A DNA stretch of 40,334 nucleotides, from positions 1-40,334 of the IMG/VR virus record IMGVR_UViG_3300021961_000224, one strand, 5' to 3'. Position numbers and translations under genes: made by a program. Under the pieces are notes generated by a model. That model searched no databases, was not told the origin of the DNA, and saw only the letters and a list, made by a program, of their open reading frames with translations. Below, one piece after another: positions 39,668 through 40,334 of this stretch (positions are counted from its first letter, which is position 1; every line of letters begins with the position of its first letter). The DNA comes from a virus.

Positions 39668-39684
39668 AGGGCTTATATAGCCCT
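39668..39684. terminator. Hairpin between convergent genes
   Basis: AGGGCT-TATAT-AGCCCT is a perfect 6-bp stem with a 5-nt loop, in the 250-nt region between the plus-strand gene end (39460) and the end of the minus-strand peptidase gene (39711). A bidirectional terminator is plausible, but there is no strong T tract. The rest of 39461-39710 holds no gene I can support: only a TATAAATA string at 39495-39502 and two CACCTTG direct repeats near 39604-39622. Confidence 0.4.
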
Positions 39685-39710
39685 CTCTATGATATCTGTA
39701 TCTATGTCTA

Positions 39711-40226
39711 TTAGAACAATGATAGCTGTCCTGTCTGTACTGAGGCTTCTACTTTGAAGGCATCTTGTACCTTTCTAGTAGGGCGGAACTCCTCTCCTTG
39801 ATTATCAATCAGGACTCCGTCCTTAATAGTGAAGGCGTGTTTAGCGACCAGGACAATGTAGGTTCCTTTCTTATTGTCTTGGATAAAAGACTTAACTGTC
39901 TTATCTCGCTTTACTACCTCACCATATAGCTTGTAGTAGTTCTTCTTCTTATCCTCAGGCAAAGCCTTGAAGGTCACATTAACATTACCAATGGACTGAG
40001 TAACCTCTTTGATCTTATTCATCGTAGACTCTACTCCGAAGGTACCTTCTTTGTCATTACGCTCGAAGACCTCTTTAACAAATTGGTGAGCAGGCTCGTA
40101 AGCAGAGCCAGTAGCAGCAGCCACAGCACGAACAAAGCAGTCATTCTTTTCTTGACGAGCTAACTCAGACTGTGAGAAGTTAGCGATTGCTTGAGAGCTG
40201 TACTTGTAATCTAAAACCTTTGACAT
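39711..40226 (-). CDS. Papain-like cysteine peptidase-type protein (171 aa)
   Basis: KNDCFVRAVAAATGSAYEPA (28-47) places a Cys (C30) at the start of a helix, as in papain/C39-type folds. The later strand GTYIVLVAKHAFTIKDGVLI (121-140) supplies His130, followed by D141/N142. This Cys...His-Ala layout is common in phage-encoded papain-fold proteins. It is preceded by promoter TTGCCT-17-TATATT. Targets are unknown; host-protein cleavage early in infection is one option. The active-site assignment is inferred from motif order. Confidence 0.6.
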   Translation of the reverse strand: MSKVLDYKYSSQAIANFSQSELARQEKNDCFVRAVAAATGSAYEPAHQFVKEVFERNDKEGTFGVESTMNKIKEVTQSIGNVNVTFKALPEDKKKNYYKLYGEVVKRDKTVKSFIQDNKKGTYIVLVAKHAFTIKDGVLIDNQGEEFRPTRKVQDAFKVEASVQTGQLSLF

Positions 40227-40251
40227 AACCTTTATTTTTTATTGATAACTA

Positions 40252-40280
40252 AATATAAGAACAAAAGCTCAGGGAGGCAA
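40252..40280 (-). promoter_or_regulatory. Promoter TTGCCT-17-TATATT
   Basis: Coding strand GAGTTGCCT, 17 nt, TATATTTAG, with GTTCT before the -10, ending 25 nt before the peptidase ATG. It is nearly the same as the site at 38454-38482. The -35 overlaps the hairpin at 40272-40288. Confidence 0.6.
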
Positions 40281-40288
40281 CTCCTCCC
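40272..40288. terminator. Hairpin GGGAGG-CAACT-CCTCCC
   Basis: Perfect 6-bp GC-rich stem with a 5-nt loop, about 20 nt after a probable stop codon of the upstream gene (40309-40311). On the coding strand TGAGCTTTTG follows. It probably ends the upstream transcript while its 3' arm also serves the -35 of the next promoter. Confidence 0.45.
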
Positions 40289-40308
40289 CAAACTCTTTTC
40301 CGGAATGT

Positions 40309-40332
40309 TTAGTCTTCGATCTCTCCTAGTTC
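40309..40332 (-). CDS. Possible C-terminal end of an upstream gene (partial)
   Basis: One frame entering from the right edge reads ELGEIED followed by TAA at 40309-40311. The acidic ending, and the hairpin directly after it, fit a gene end. Only seven codons are visible, so this is tentative. Confidence 0.3.
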   Translation of the reverse strand, partial: ELGEIED

Positions 40333-40334
40333 AG

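Noticed and set aside
39461-39710. Possible tRNA or small RNA in the convergent gap
   Set aside because: No cloverleaf, acceptor stem or T-loop GTTCRANNC could be assembled; only one 6-bp hairpin is clear.

Overview
The window is a stretch of a T4-superfamily myovirus (Caudoviricetes) genome, AT-rich by eye and probably environmental. The T4-type genes are the gp17 large terminase, gp20 portal, the start of the gp21 prohead protease, gp6 and gp25 baseplate wedge proteins, a gp5-like hub, a gp61-like primase and a gp55-like late sigma factor. All genes but one lie on the minus strand, so transcription runs from high to low coordinates. Many neighbours overlap by ATGA or TAATG. The host is not identified. 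A signal peptide ending in S/A-Q suggests Bacteroidota, but this is weak evidence.

Layout in transcription order. (1) 40.3-37.6 kb is an accessory/early region: a papain-like cysteine peptidase, a lone plus-strand membrane coiled-coil gene, two small unknowns and a T5orf172 (GIY-YIG-like) protein. It ends at an AT-rich leader with a 15-nt all-GC island. (2) 37.4-35.5 kb holds a 59-aa gene, an HD-domain phosphohydrolase, a membrane coiled-coil protein and the late sigma factor. (3) 35.5-19.9 kb is the baseplate, tail and fibre module. (4) 19.9-17.7 kb is a replication island: a GIY-YIG endonuclease, the primase and a Cas4/RecB-like nuclease. (5) 17.7-6.5 kb is an unusual block: a P-loop kinase, a nucleotidyltransferase fused to two HExxH domains, a HAD phosphatase, zinc-binding and acidic proteins, a holin-like protein, a single tail-collar domain, an Ala/Gly-repeat protein and several very small genes. 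(6) 6.5 kb to the left edge holds an overlapping spanin-like pair, terminase, portal, three head-assembly candidates and the prohead protease.

Two patterns tie the region together. First, at least ten proteins begin with a short helical leader that reaches hydrophobic-X-Glu after 10-24 residues. This resembles the capsid-targeting leaders of T4 internal proteins and Alt, which gp21 cleaves after (L/I)-x-E. It suggests that the kinase, the HAD phosphatase and a nuclease-like protein are packaged in the head and injected. Second, there appear to be two promoter classes. One is AGTTG(C/G)-containing, with exactly 17 nt between TTGnnn and TATATT (4 sites, upstream of early, regulatory and replication genes). 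The other is a single octamer TATTTATA/TATTTATT (10 sites upstream of structural and cargo genes, the first directly behind the sigma gene, plus two around an accessory gene). A gp55-type sigma factor recognising a -10-only late promoter would explain the second class.

Three genes shorter than 60 codons were found by reading the gaps (47, 59 and, less surely, 34 aa). No tRNA, CRISPR array, insertion sequence or rRNA was seen. No gene-free stretch exceeds 300 bases.
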